Shown: piece by piece, positions 1 to 5,818 of the stretch | Layout of the letters: the number at the start of each line of letters is the position of its first letter | How positions within the stretch are numbered: the first letter of the stretch is position 1 | Source of the DNA: CAZTVN01 sp964617145 | Lineage (GTDB): Bacteria > Patescibacteriota > Gracilibacteria > UBA1369 > JACRIC01 | Length of the DNA stretch: 7,419 nt | Assembly (NCBI GenBank): GCA_964617145.1 | Contig: CAZTVN010000061.1 | Location: forward strand, 1-7,419 | Direction: 5' to 3' | Translations under genes and position numbers: made by a program | The notes under the pieces: generated by a model | The model's database searches: none | What the model was told of the DNA's origin: nothing | The model's input: the letters and a program-made list of their open reading frames with translations, nothing else

Positions 1-762
<762 letters not shown>

Positions 763-779
763 CAAGGAGATTCACGATG

Positions 780-801
780 GACTCTTAACTATTTAAGAGT
801 T
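780..801 (+). other. Hairpin in 16S precursor trailer
   Basis: Perfect 8-bp inverted repeat ACTCTTAA (781-788) / TTAAGAGT (793-800) with loop CTAT, extendable by one G-T pair. It starts 18 nt after the 16S 3' end. It is not followed at once by a T-run, so it looks like a precursor-RNA structure (possible processing or stabilising stem), not a terminator. The function is inferred from position only. Confidence 0.6.
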
Positions 802-814
802 TATCGAGTTCGAC

Positions 815-842
815 CACTTTTTATCTTTAATGACAAAAAGTG
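815..842 (+). other. Second hairpin in 16S trailer
   Basis: Perfect 8-bp inverted repeat CACTTTTT (815-822) / AAAAAGTG (835-842) around a 12-nt loop. A small third stem follows at 849-862, AGAAA/TTTCT closed by a GCGA (GNRA-type) tetraloop. Together with the 780-801 hairpin these make the 16S trailer a string of stems, consistent with non-coding precursor RNA and not with a coding sequence or a 23S spacer. Confidence 0.5.
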
Positions 843-892
843 ACCTTAAGAAAGCGATTTCTCCATTACATTCCTGGATGTCAGACAATGAG

Positions 893-918
893 TTCCTTAT
901 GAAAGGGATAATTTTTTT
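893..918 (+). terminator. Probable intrinsic terminator of the 16S transcript
   Basis: Stem TTCCTT (893-898) / AAGGGA (903-908) with loop ATGA and one G-T wobble, followed by TAA and seven Ts (912-918). The stem is short and only moderately GC, so strength is uncertain. Its position just before a new promoter (924-952) fits the end of a 16S-only transcription unit. Confidence 0.5.
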
Positions 919-923
919 GTCTC

Positions 924-952
924 TTGACAAAGTGCATTGTTATTTGTATTTA
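924..952 (+). promoter_or_regulatory. Sigma70-type promoter for the 607-aa gene
   Basis: Perfect -35 TTGACA (924-929), 17-bp spacer, -10 TATTTA (947-952, weak match to TATAAT). The expected transcription start is near 959, giving a leader of about 17 nt before the ATG at 976. The upstream TTG at 937, which lengthens the reading frame, falls between -35 and -10 and so cannot be the start from this promoter. Confidence 0.6.
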
Positions 953-975
953 CACAATGTACTTATTTTATCTTT

Positions 976-2799
976 ATGGAGGATCCTAGAGTTTTGGCAG
1001 AATCTATTCACGGTGAAGATGATTCGAGTCTAGGGGATGATCCTGAAGGGAATCACCCTGAAGAAAATCATCCTGATCCGACACTTCCTTCTATTTCAAG
1101 AGATGAGGCTGAAAGCCTGATTGACCGTGCTGATGCTACTCTTTCTTCATCAAGACCTTTCGATAAAAGCTACTATAGTCTTTTTGGTAAAAGATCTCTT
1201 GATGCAATAGTTGAAGTTTTGAAAGATCCATCTGTTTGCGAACTCGATCGTGTTTGGATGTGTGATGGCCTTTCTCATGAAGCCTTCACTCAATATCTTT
1301 CTGCTTCTTCACATGGATCTTTACGTCTTCGCTTACTTCAAATTGCGAGAGATATTGTTGCAGCACTTTTTCCTAAAATACCTCGTTATATTGAACGCAG
1401 TACTGCTTGGGTTGATACAGGTGATAGAAAATATGATTTAGAAACTCGTCAATTTTTGATTGTTCAAAAACCTCAAATGAAAGAAGAGAATAATTTTATA
1501 GTAAGGCTCTATAGTATGATTAATACATTTCTTGATCATTTAAAGATTCCTGATCCCACGAGTGCTTATCGCACGATTCTTCTTAATAATTTTGCTATTG
1601 ATATTGTTCAACTTTTGACTTTGCGTATTGAGCAGCATTATGATGAAAATTCATCTGGAGCGCTTGTTTTTCGTGAAGTTGTAGAAAGGTTGGAACATTT
1701 TCATGAAGAGTTAGGTTCCCATTTCCCAGGATTTTTGGCTCTTCATAGTATTGGATATGTTGATTCACAGCTTGTAAAATTTCCTCATGCGAAAGATTTT
1801 TTTCTCTCTGCGGCAGAGCCACTTTCTGATGATGCTACTCTTCAAAAACAATTTGGAGAGATCGTAAGACTTTCTTTGGAAAAAAGAGTCGGGCGCTTCC
1901 CTAGAGATAGTAGTGGAAATTTTGTTCCAGAAAAGCCTCCCATTGTCACTTATGGAGATCGTTATTTTCCTGACTTTATGAGGCGTGCTCAAAGCATCGC
2001 TATTGCGAGAATTGGTTTGGATCCAGCTCTTCCTTTTACTGATCCAGAACTTGTTACTCGTTCGAATGGTTCTCAGTTTCTTAAACATTATGGGTCGGAT
2101 GGAAGCATTGAACTGTATCTTGATAGGCATACCGGTGAGCTTTGTTTTGTTGGCACCAATATTCCTCTTCCTGAGTCTTGTCTTGTGGCTTCTTCTGAAT
2201 ATGATGGCTTTTATCCAGTTTTGAAAACTCTTGTATATCGACATCTTTTAAGATATTTGGAAGAAGAAGCGACACGTTCTATGACTGATCATTTTTTCCC
2301 TGAGCATTCTGGTCTCGATGGTGGTTCGGGAGATGTTGTTGGTTCAACTGAAGATCTTGTTGATTCAACTGGAGATCTTGAGGATCCTACATTAGCATTG
2401 AGAGAGGCATTAGAAGTTGCTGAAATATTTCCTGAATTGTCTTCTCAAGGTGATAATGGTCATGTTCGCGATGGTCAGGCTGCAAGCGATACTGCCCATT
2501 GCGCTTCTGATCTTTTGGATTCCGACGGGGATCCTTTAGTTCAGCCAGTAGGTGCTTTTTGTACAGCTTCTGATTTAAGGAGTCTTCATCCTAGGCAAGT
2601 TTATAGGGTTCTTGATAGTCTTTTAGGTAAACCAAGAAAAGGTCGTCATTTTGTATATAATGATGATGATGGTAGAGCGTTTCCTTTACCTCATCATATT
2701 AGTGATACCGATATTAATTCTCATATTTTGAGCGATTTGCTGAAAAGATTTCGTATCACTCGAGAGCAGTTTTTTCGTGCTTTAGGTAGGAAACGTTAG
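976..2799 (+). CDS. Hypothetical 607-aa protein with HicA/YcfA-like C-terminal domain
   Basis: Function unknown. The ATG at 976 is chosen because the promoter at 924-952 lies downstream of the alternative TTG at 937; no Shine-Dalgarno is seen (upstream TTATTTTATCTTT). There is no signal peptide or membrane segment, so it is probably cytosolic. Order of parts: an acidic, proline-rich N-terminus (about residues 1-35, with repeated NHP motifs); a mostly helical region of about 400 residues that I do not recognise; an acidic low-complexity linker (about 440-530) with degenerate 7-residue repeats (GSTEDLV/DSTGDLE); and a C-terminal domain at 536-607. That domain has the HicA/YcfA layout: PRQVYRVLDSL helix, KGRHFVY strand with a His (about 558) at the catalytic His position of the family's GSH motif, a DDGR turn, LPHH (about 572-574), then ILSDLLKRF and ITREQFFRAL, matching the family's GTLRSILK...GLSxEEF ending. 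HicA toxins are normally about 60-80 residue solo proteins beside HicB; here no HicB is adjacent and the domain ends a large protein, so the role may be RNA binding and not toxicity. It stops at TAG. Confidence 0.9.
   Translation: MEDPRVLAESIHGEDDSSLGDDPEGNHPEENHPDPTLPSISRDEAESLIDRADATLSSSRPFDKSYYSLFGKRSLDAIVEVLKDPSVCELDRVWMCDGLSHEAFTQYLSASSHGSLRLRLLQIARDIVAALFPKIPRYIERSTAWVDTGDRKYDLETRQFLIVQKPQMKEENNFIVRLYSMINTFLDHLKIPDPTSAYRTILLNNFAIDIVQLLTLRIEQHYDENSSGALVFREVVERLEHFHEELGSHFPGFLALHSIGYVDSQLVKFPHAKDFFLSAAEPLSDDATLQKQFGEIVRLSLEKRVGRFPRDSSGNFVPEKPPIVTYGDRYFPDFMRRAQSIAIARIGLDPALPFTDPELVTRSNGSQFLKHYGSDGSIELYLDRHTGELCFVGTNIPLPESCLVASSEYDGFYPVLKTLVYRHLLRYLEEEATRSMTDHFFPEHSGLDGGSGDVVGSTEDLVDSTGDLEDPTLALREALEVAEIFPELSSQGDNGHVRDGQAASDTAHCASDLLDSDGDPLVQPVGAFCTASDLRSLHPRQVYRVLDSLLGKPRKGRHFVYNDDDGRAFPLPHHISDTDINSHILSDLLKRFRITREQFFRALGRKR
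2323..2382 (+). repeat. Degenerate in-frame tandem repeat in linker
   Basis: Two 21-bp units (2341-2361 and 2362-2382) differ at a few bases and encode GSTEDLV and DSTGDLE. A shorter related unit (2323-2340) encodes GSGDVV. The unit length keeps frame, so copy-number change would lengthen or shorten the acidic linker without breaking the gene. Confidence 0.6.
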
Positions 2800-2813
2800 G
2801 AATATGGAATGTA

Positions 2814-2843
2814 TTGACATTGTTGAAAGTTTTCTAGTACACT
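2814..2843 (+). promoter_or_regulatory. Promoter for tRNA-Ala (and perhaps tRNA-Val)
   Basis: Perfect -35 TTGACA (2814-2819), 18-bp spacer, -10 TACACT (2838-2843). The predicted start is near 2850, about 30 nt before the mature tRNA-Ala 5' end. No clearly better promoter is visible between the two tRNAs, so they may be co-transcribed. Confidence 0.6.
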
Positions 2844-2879
2844 TTTTTCGGTTTTTTGCATGGTGTTTTTTTATTTTTT

Positions 2880-2953
2880 GGGGCTGTAGCTCAGTTGGCT
2901 AGAGCGACTGGTTTGCACCCAGTAGGTCAGGAGTTCGACTCTCCTCAGCTCCA
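2880..2953 (+). tRNA. tRNA-Ala (anticodon TGC)
   Basis: A full cloverleaf of 74 nt. The acceptor stem GGGGCTG pairs with CAGCTCC (one G-T). The D-arm is GCTC/GAGC. The anticodon stem ACTGG/CCAGT encloses loop TTTGCAC, giving anticodon TGC, which reads GCN alanine codons. The T-arm AGGAG/CTCCT has loop TTCGACT. The discriminator is A (2953) and CCA is not encoded; seven Ts follow directly (2954-2960) and may help termination. tRNA-Ala(TGC) is one of the two tRNAs usually found in bacterial 16S-23S spacers, yet here it lies 2.1 kb after the 16S behind a protein gene with its own promoter. Confidence 0.96.
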
Positions 2954-3059
2954 TTTTTTTCAGCACCTTCCTTAAGTTTGTTTTCAATTTTTGTTTGGGT
3001 TTAAGTATTTTTACTCAAATGTATTTTTTTACTTGTCGGACTTGGTTTATCCGTTTTAA

Positions 3060-3136
3060 GGGCGATTAGCTCAGTTGGTTAGAGCGTGCGATTCACATTC
3101 GTAAGGTCACTGGTTCGAATCCAGTATCGCCCACCA
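3060..3136 (+). tRNA. tRNA-Val (anticodon CAC), CCA encoded
   Basis: A full cloverleaf. The acceptor stem GGGCGAT/ATCGCCC is perfect, the D-arm is GCTC/GAGC, and the anticodon stem TGCGA/TCGTA encloses loop TTCACAT, giving anticodon CAC, which reads the valine codon GTG. The T-arm ACTGG/CCAGT has loop TTCGAAT. Discriminator A is at 3133, followed by a genomically encoded CCA (3134-3136), unlike the tRNA-Ala and tRNA-Ile genes in this window. It lies 106 nt after tRNA-Ala and only about 20 nt before the stop codon of the convergent channel gene. Confidence 0.96.
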
Positions 3137-3155
3137 CAAATTTAAATTGAAACCG

Positions 3156-4016
3156 TTACTCAGATTTTTTTTCGATTTCCACTTCCGTACTTTCGAGATC
3201 GGCTGCCCCGAAGAGTGACGACATCATGGATTTTCCCATAACATTCATAAGTAAGCCAAAAAGAGCCAATCCACAAAGCATCGTAATAGATGCAATGATA
3301 CGACCAATCACGGTTAAAGGGTACATATCACCATAACCTACCGTTGTAATTGTTACTATAGCCCACCACATGGCTTTGGGGATGGAAGTAAAGAGAGTTC
3401 CTTCTACATTTCGTTCTGCGTAGTATATGAGTGTAGAAGAAATAACTACTATAGAAAAAAGAGCGATAAAATAAATTTGTAAATCCATTTTGAGTGTATC
3501 GATCTTGCGTTCCTTGCGTTTCTCGTATTGCGTGGTGGCATGTTTTGCGAGTTTTAAAAGTCTTAGCATGCGCAGAAGTCTTAAAAAACGAAGAATTCTT
3601 AAAACACGTAATACCTTAATGGCACGTAGATCAAACATGTTTATATACGATGGAGCGATGGCGAGAAAATCAATTATTCCCCAAGGTCCAAAAATGTATG
3701 ATCGTTTGTGCTGCGCAACATAAATATTCGCAAAATATTCAAAGGTAAAAATGCCTACAACAATGTTTTCGCTTACATCAAAAAATGTTTGATATTTAAG
3801 ATATATCTCTTCCACTGAAGCAATTATAATTGAACCTATAGAAAAAAATATTAAAACTACAATGATATCATTTACGATTCTATATATTCGAGATTCTTCT
3901 TGTAAAAAAGCTTCATTAAGGAACTGGTCGATATGATACCAGAATGATATTTTTTTCGATAAGGTTGTATTTTTTTTCATAACATTAAAGTTATGTGTAT
4001 CAAATAATGATACCAT
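3156..4016 (-). CDS. Voltage-gated potassium channel, six-helix (Kv/KvAP type)
   Basis: Inner-membrane K+ channel subunit, expected to work as a tetramer. With the ATG at 4016 it has 286 residues. Segments: soluble N-terminus 1-43, S1 about 44-66, S2 80-101 (acidic Glu83 and Glu93), S3 112-127 (Asp116), S4 131-156 with a basic residue at every third position (131, 134, 137, 140, 143, 146, 149, 152, 155), a charged S4-S5 linker 160-176, S5 178-199, pore helix 213-224, selectivity filter TVGYGD (225-230), and S6 236-258. The C-terminus is a short acidic tail with no RCK or cyclic-nucleotide domain. This is the Ion_trans family architecture. The start is unsettled: ATG 4016 or the in-frame ATG at 3980 (Met13); both precede the conserved core, neither has a Shine-Dalgarno, and two adjacent palindromes (3978-4013) cover this region. 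A weak -10-like TATCAT just inside the first codons would favour 3980. tRNA-Ile lies upstream on the same strand. Stop TAA. Confidence 0.93.
   Translation of the reverse strand: MVSLFDTHNFNVMKKNTTLSKKISFWYHIDQFLNEAFLQEESRIYRIVNDIIVVLIFFSIGSIIIASVEEIYLKYQTFFDVSENIVVGIFTFEYFANIYVAQHKRSYIFGPWGIIDFLAIAPSYINMFDLRAIKVLRVLRILRFLRLLRMLRLLKLAKHATTQYEKRKERKIDTLKMDLQIYFIALFSIVVISSTLIYYAERNVEGTLFTSIPKAMWWAIVTITTVGYGDMYPLTVIGRIIASITMLCGLALFGLLMNVMGKSMMSSLFGAADLESTEVEIEKKSE
3978..4013 (-). promoter_or_regulatory. Two adjacent palindromes over the channel start region
   Basis: On the plus strand CATAAC (3978-3983) / GTTATG (3990-3995) with a 6-nt spacer, then one base, then GTATCA (3997-4002) / TGATAC (4008-4013) with a 5-nt spacer. 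Both are perfect 6-bp inverted repeats. They begin one codon after the first ATG and end on the second ATG. They could be a double operator dyad or mRNA hairpins controlling access to the start; the sequence alone does not decide. Confidence 0.45.
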
Positions 4017-4050
4017 AATTTTTTGGAGAAATCCACGCTTTCAGATCGCG

Positions 4051-4064
4051 ATTCTCGCATGTAG
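4051..4064. repeat. Partial third copy of the tRNA-Ile-flanking repeat
   Basis: The 14-bp core ATTCTCGCATGTAG matches exactly the core of the two 25-bp repeats at 4170-4194 and 4282-4306. Flanking bases differ, so this is a shorter or older copy. Core-to-core spacing is 127 bp to the next copy and 112 bp to the last. Confidence 0.6.
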
Positions 4065-4073
4065 GCGCACAAG

Positions 4074-4161
4074 GGAATTTCTTGAATTGCTTGAAAAATT
4101 AAAAATTTTTCTACGCAATTCATCCTTCATTCCGTGAGGGCTCGATGGAACTCGTCCTCAC
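4074..4161. other. Strongly folded spacer between tRNA-Ile and channel gene
   Basis: Nested inverted repeats: GGAAT/ATTCC (4074-4078/4129-4133), GAATTGC/GCAATTC (4084-4090/4115-4121) and GAAAAATT/AATTTTTC (4093-4100/4104-4111) around an AAA loop, all perfect within each arm. A second hairpin follows at once, GTGAGG/CCTCAC (4134-4139/4156-4161), with an inner CGA/TCG. If transcribed on the minus strand it lies between tRNA-Ile and the channel ORF. Neither hairpin is followed by a clean T-run, so it does not look like a simple terminator. It may be a leader RNA structure, a tRNA processing element or part of a small repetitive element. Confidence 0.45.
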
Positions 4162-4169
4162 TCCATTTT

Positions 4170-4194
4170 GGAACGAAATTCTCGCATGTAGTAT
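4170..4194. repeat. 25-bp direct repeat, copy abutting tRNA-Ile 3' end
   Basis: Identical over 25 bp to 4282-4306. It begins GGAACGAAATT and ends TGTAGTAT, and its last base is the tRNA-Ile discriminator position. With the other copy it brackets the tRNA gene, giving a repeat-tRNA-repeat arrangement with a 112-bp period. Confidence 0.85.
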
Positions 4195-4267
4195 GGGCGA
4201 AGGAGGACTTGAACCTCCGACCTCAACATTATCAGTGTTGCGCTCTAACCAGCTGAGCTACTCGCCC
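4194..4267 (-). tRNA. tRNA-Ile (anticodon GAT)
   Basis: A full cloverleaf on the minus strand. The acceptor stem GGGCGAG/TTCGCCC has one G-T pair, the D-arm is GCTC/GAGC, and the anticodon stem CAACA/TGTTG encloses loop CTGATAA, giving anticodon GAT, which reads ATC/ATT isoleucine codons. The T-arm GGAGG/CCTCC has loop TTCAAGT. The discriminator is A and CCA is not encoded (TAC follows). It is driven by a strong minus-strand promoter at 4302-4330. With tRNA-Ala(TGC) at 2880 it makes up the usual pair of 16S-23S spacer tRNAs, here on opposite strands and separated by other genes. The channel gene lies downstream on the same strand and may be read through. Confidence 0.96.
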
Positions 4268-4281
4268 GAAAGGGTTTTTAA

Positions 4282-4306
4282 GGAACGAAATTCTCGCATG
4301 TAGTAT
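4282..4306. repeat. 25-bp direct repeat, copy upstream of tRNA-Ile
   Basis: Exact copy of 4170-4194. It sits 14 bp beyond the tRNA 5' end and contains five of the six bases of the minus-strand -10 box (AGTATA on plus, 4302-4307) plus the presumed transcription start region. So one copy is promoter/leader and the other is directly after the mature tRNA. Confidence 0.85.
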
Positions 4307-4330
4307 ATAAACCTTTCCATATTCCGTCAA
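4302..4330 (-). promoter_or_regulatory. Promoter for tRNA-Ile
   Basis: Read on the minus strand: -35 TTGACG (plus 4325-4330), 17-bp spacer, -10 TATACT (plus 4302-4307). Transcription would begin near 4295, about 28 nt before the tRNA. It overlaps the divergent plus-strand promoter at 4314-4342, so the two may compete or be coordinated. Confidence 0.7.
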
Positions 4331-4342
4331 TTTTTCTATAAT
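4314..4342 (+). promoter_or_regulatory. Promoter for the small membrane protein gene
   Basis: -35-like TTTCCA (4314-4319), 17-bp spacer, perfect -10 TATAAT (4337-4342). The expected start is near 4349, about 20 nt before the ATG at 4369. The leader is almost all T and A. A GAGG at 4346-4349 is too far from the ATG to serve as a normal ribosome binding site. Confidence 0.6.
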
Positions 4343-4368
4343 AGTGAGGATTTTTATTTTTATTTTTT

Positions 4369-4623
4369 ATGACTTTTAGTCGTTTTTTGGTTGGCCTTAT
4401 AGGTATTCCCCTTGGTTTTTTTATTCTTGTGTATCGCGTTCGTATAAAAGATTTTGTTGGTCGTCTTGATTTTTTTGAACAACATTTTGGCCCAGGAGGA
4501 ACATGGACCGCTATTGCTCTTTTAGGTATTGTCACATCTGTTTTTTCTTTTTTTTGGATGCTTGGAACTATTCAGGCTATTTTTTTGAATACTTTGGGTC
4601 GTTTTTTCTTCCCACTAAGTTAA
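4369..4623 (+). CDS. Small two-helix membrane protein, conserved-hypothetical type
   Basis: 84 residues, function unknown. Two hydrophobic segments: about 4-22 (FSRFLVGLIGIPLGFFILV) and about 46-68, separated by a short polar loop with basic residues (RVRIKD, 23-28) and the stretch FEQHFGPGGTWT (36-47). From memory, the pattern of a short helix, an FxGRxxxxE...GxGGT loop and a second helix resembles small uncharacterised membrane proteins common in CPR genomes; I cannot verify this by search. The basic loop between the helices would be on the cytoplasmic side by the positive-inside rule. The ATG is supported by the promoter at 4314-4342, with a short T-rich leader and no Shine-Dalgarno. It stops with TAA about 14 bp before the next promoter. 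A minus-strand frame over the same bases (4278-4535) is rejected as a shadow. Confidence 0.75.
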   Translation: MTFSRFLVGLIGIPLGFFILVYRVRIKDFVGRLDFFEQHFGPGGTWTAIALLGIVTSVFSFFWMLGTIQAIFLNTLGRFFFPLS

Positions 4624-4636
4624 AAAAATGAAAAAC

Positions 4637-4665
4637 TTGACATTCTCCTCTAAGTGTAATAGATT
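4637..4665 (+). promoter_or_regulatory. Promoter for the sigma-4/HARE-HTH gene
   Basis: Perfect -35 TTGACA (4637-4642), 17-bp spacer, -10 TAGATT (4660-4665). The leader to the ATG at 4718 would be about 46 nt, longer than at the other genes here. It contains a 9-bp direct repeat CCGTTTTTA (4671-4679 and 4708-4716) and a second -10-like TATTAT at 4701-4706 without a convincing -35. Self-binding by the encoded sigma-4-like domain is possible but not shown. Confidence 0.55.
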
Positions 4666-4717
4666 AATAACCGTTTTTAAGGCTTATTTTGGCCTCTAAA
4701 TATTATCCGTTTTTAGT

Positions 4718-5818
4718 ATGGATTCATCTCAGTCATCTGTTTTCTCTTCTACTTCTCAAGGCCAAAATTCTGTTACGGCTTCTCAATTTCCTTTGAGTGA
4801 TATTATTGAGGATCTTTTCCTTGTTTTAACCCATAAGGAGAAAGAAGTTGTAGTCAAACGATTTAGCTTAAATAATCAGCCACGAGAGACTCTTGAAAAA
4901 ATTGGTCAACATTTTAATGTTACACGTGAACGTATTCGTCAAATAGAAAAGATAGCGCTTTCGAAGCTTAGGCGCACTGTTGGAAGTACTCGTCTTCATG
5001 ATTTGAGTGTCCTTGCGAAGAATCTCCTTCAGGATCATGGTGGAGTTATGCTTGAGACTAAGATTGTGAATGAAATTCTTAAAATTATTTATTCTCAATC
5101 TGAAATTGATATTCATATCATTAAACTTGTTGCTGAAATCGATAGTGAAATTGAATGTGTTACAAATTTTGAACCATTTGAATCTTTTTGGAAATTTCAA
5201 AATTTGCGTATCAAGGATATTCAAGATGTCACTGATAAAGCTTTAGACCTTCTTACTAAAAAAGGAGACATTGTCAAGCATGATAAGCTTCTTTTTGATA
5301 TTGAGCAGGCATTTTCTGAAAAAGAACGTATTTTTACTAAAGCCTTTATTGAATCGACATTAGATTTCGATATTCGTATTAAATCGGTTGATGGCCATTA
5401 TGGTCTTTCTGCTTGGAGACATGTCAATCCAAGAAGTATTCGTGATAAGGCTTATATTATTTTGAAAAAGGCGAAAAAATCTATGCATTTTATTGAAATC
5501 GCTAACCAAATAGCTCAAATTGGATTTGATCGTAAAGTTGTCACTACTCAAGCGGTTCATAATGAACTTATTCGTTATGACCAATTTGTTCTTGTTGGTC
5601 GCGGTTTGTATGCCTTGAGAGAATGGGGTTATAATGAAGGAACGGTTTCTGATATTATCGAAATGCTTCTTAAGAATAAAAGTCCTATGACGAAACAGGA
5701 AATTATTGAAGGGGTTCTTAAACAACGACAAGTGAAAAAGGGGACTATCTCTCTTAATCTTCAGAAAAATCCTAGATTTCTCCGCGTTGGGCGTGCGGTT
5801 TACTCTTATAAAGCTTGA
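4718..5818 (+). CDS. Sigma70 region 4-like HTH protein with HARE-HTH/winged-helix repeats
   Basis: 366 residues, predicted cytosolic transcription-associated protein; precise role unknown. After a Ser/Thr/Gln-rich tail (1-25), residues about 36-88 form a sigma70 region 4: LTHKEKEVVVKRF then TLEKIGQHFNVTRERIRQIE and ALSKLRR. This is very close to the region 4.2 of housekeeping sigma factors that contacts the -35 element and the RNA polymerase beta flap. There is no region 2 or 3, so it cannot open promoters by itself. The rest looks like a series of winged-helix units, about 98-160, 172-237, 239-304 and 309-366. The third (IRDKAYIILKKAKKSMHFIEIANQI... ending GRGLYALREWGY) fits the HARE-HTH domain found in RNA polymerase delta (RpoE) and in DNA-modifying proteins. 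The last is similar in style (KQEIIEGVLK...NPRFLRVGRAVYSYKA). It may modulate polymerase at TTGACA promoters, but this is inference. It starts at ATG 4718 with no Shine-Dalgarno and stops with TGA. Confidence 0.92.
   Translation: MDSSQSSVFSSTSQGQNSVTASQFPLSDIIEDLFLVLTHKEKEVVVKRFSLNNQPRETLEKIGQHFNVTRERIRQIEKIALSKLRRTVGSTRLHDLSVLAKNLLQDHGGVMLETKIVNEILKIIYSQSEIDIHIIKLVAEIDSEIECVTNFEPFESFWKFQNLRIKDIQDVTDKALDLLTKKGDIVKHDKLLFDIEQAFSEKERIFTKAFIESTLDFDIRIKSVDGHYGLSAWRHVNPRSIRDKAYIILKKAKKSMHFIEIANQIAQIGFDRKVVTTQAVHNELIRYDQFVLVGRGLYALREWGYNEGTVSDIIEMLLKNKSPMTKQEIIEGVLKQRQVKKGTISLNLQKNPRFLRVGRAVYSYKA

Noticed and set aside
937..975. TTG at 937 as start of the long gene (620 aa)
   Set aside because: It lies between the -35 and -10 boxes; the hydrophobic 13-residue extension looks like translated promoter DNA. 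ATG 976 is preferred.
830..1033. 67-codon plus-strand frame after the 16S
   Set aside because: It crosses the trailer hairpins, the terminator-like stem and the promoter at 924-952, and overlaps the start of the 607-aa gene in another frame.
1765..2244. 159-codon minus-strand frame, with other frames at 1250-1441, 1595-1822, 1985-2224 and 2081-2275
   Set aside because: All are shadows of the 976-2799 gene, with no promoter or recognisable protein.
3000..3019. Hairpin TTTAAGTA/TACTCAAA between the two tRNAs as a terminator
   Set aside because: The stem is AT-only with a mismatch and the T-run is not adjacent; too weak to call, so co-transcription of tRNA-Ala and tRNA-Val stays possible.
4051..4306. 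CRISPR array from the three repeat copies
   Set aside because: Only two full copies, one spacer is a tRNA gene, spacing is over 100 bp, and no cas genes are present.
4278..4535. 85-codon minus-strand frame
   Set aside because: Antisense to the small membrane protein and running into the tRNA-Ile promoter; basic, low-complexity product typical of a shadow frame.
4868..5731. Minus-strand frames 4868-5224 and 5360-5731
   Set aside because: Antisense to the sigma-4/HARE gene; asparagine- and lysine-rich products with no recognisable domains.
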